DNA from: Herbaspirillum sp. Sphag64 | GTDB taxonomy: Bacteria > Pseudomonadota > Gammaproteobacteria > Burkholderiales > Burkholderiaceae_D | Direction of reading: 5' to 3' | Assembly (NCBI RefSeq): GCF_014192645.1 | Contig: NZ_JACHYE010000006.1 | Location: 185,626 to 249,625 of the forward strand | Length of the DNA: 64,000 bases | Part shown: positions 63,682 through 64,000 of the stretch, piece by piece | Layout of the letters: every line of letters starts with the position of its first letter | Position numbering within the stretch: the first letter of the stretch is position 1 | The notes under the pieces: model-generated | Told to the model about the DNA's origin: nothing | The model's input: only the letters and a program-made list of their open reading frames with translations | Database searches by the model: none | Position numbers and translations under genes: made by a program

Positions 63682-64000
63682 ATGGCGATATCTGAAACGC
63701 GCCCCCAGTATCTGGCAACATCCCTCAAGGAAGTCGTCATCGAACAGCGGTACCATGTCGGGGTTCCAGGCACTGCCAGCGCAGCGTTGTTGTCGGTGGT
63801 CTCCTTCGAAGCTATCGAAGCCCTGGGCGAGCCGTATCGGATCAGCATCACGCTGACCCATCCTCAGGAACTGGATCGAGCCGATTACCTTGGCAAGGAA
63901 GCCAATTTCAGCATGGGTGCTGGTCCAAGCGAGCCACGTGAATTCGCCGGTTGTATTACCCACTTCAACAAGCTCAAACAAACCCACGACTTTCACAGCT
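63682..64000 (+). CDS. vgrG: T6SS spike protein VgrG (TssI), cut by window end
   Basis: First ~106 residues of a VgrG from ATG at 63682 (MAISETRPQYLATSLKEVVI). From residue ~38 (LLSVVSFEAIEALGEPYR, ISITLTHPQELDRADYLGKE, EPREFAGCITHFNKLKQTHD) it is nearly the same as the vgrG at 1-1997; about 85 percent of ~74 aligned residues match. The first ~30 residues differ. It sits 101 bp behind hcp in the natural T6SS order. Its C-terminus and any effector genes lie outside the window. Confidence 0.95.
   Translation, partial: MAISETRPQYLATSLKEVVIEQRYHVGVPGTASAALLSVVSFEAIEALGEPYRISITLTHPQELDRADYLGKEANFSMGAGPSEPREFAGCITHFNKLKQTHDFHS

Overview
The window is about 64 kb of a betaproteobacterial chromosome, probably Burkholderiales and most likely Oxalobacteraceae-like. 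This is inferred from the flagellin type, the T6SS gene set and the many LysR/MFS/chemoreceptor/cyclic-di-GMP genes; no rRNA is present to confirm it. Base composition is moderately GC-rich, except for a visibly AT-richer patch at about 26.1-28.2 kb.

Left part (1-9.2 kb). A truncated vgrG (minus strand) is followed by the most notable locus: a desulfurase encapsulin (family 2A nanocompartment) operon on the minus strand. In transcription order it encodes a rhodanese, a serine O-acetyltransferase, an XRE regulator, the SrpI-type shell protein, and a cysteine desulfurase carrying a ~245-residue Pro/Ala-rich N-terminal extension that is presumably the cargo-loading segment. A YeiH-type membrane transporter and a 52-residue membrane protein are transcribed divergently. 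The 350-bp divergent region holds a pair of identical 11-bp sites in opposite orientation. The set reads as a sulfur/cysteine storage module: cysteine precursor synthesis, sulfur extraction from cysteine inside a protein shell, persulfide transfer, and sulfur-compound transport.

Middle-left (9.2-26.1 kb). Two cyclic-di-GMP enzymes flank a flagellin and a peptidoglycan amidase lipoprotein. Next comes a run of efflux MFS proteins, short-chain dehydrogenases, an aldo/keto reductase and a LysR gene, then a MarR-controlled cluster (MarR, isochorismatase-like hydrolase, small membrane protein, exporter, divergent MFS) with a perfect 34-bp palindrome beside the marR start.

Accessory patch (26.1-28.2 kb). 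A stand-alone short reverse transcriptase is preceded by, and overlaps, a 49-residue membrane peptide gene with a very strong ribosome binding site. Beside it lie an orphan reading frame and a decayed IS3-type transposase. This could be a defence-type RT unit.

Middle-right (28.2-48.4 kb). Two chemoreceptors and LysR regulators accompany catabolic units: an MHS permease with an ArgE/DapE deacylase, and an MFS + 5-oxoprolinase + DUF1445 (D-glutamate cyclase/hydro-lyase family) operon. An OsmC-YcaO fusion gene follows. Two secreted alpha/beta hydrolases and an OhrR-like regulator complete this part; one hydrolase is preceded by clustered TTAGCGCGCTAA-type palindromes.

Right part (48.4-64 kb). 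A type VI secretion cluster is split into two divergent arms: tssJ-G-F-A-M and a PAAR gene on the minus strand; a truncated, probably frameshifted tssB, then tssC-K-L, an OmpA-domain gene, hcp and a second vgrG on the plus strand. tssE and tssH/clpV are not in the window. The two vgrG copies at the window ends are closely similar and in opposite orientation about 62 kb apart.
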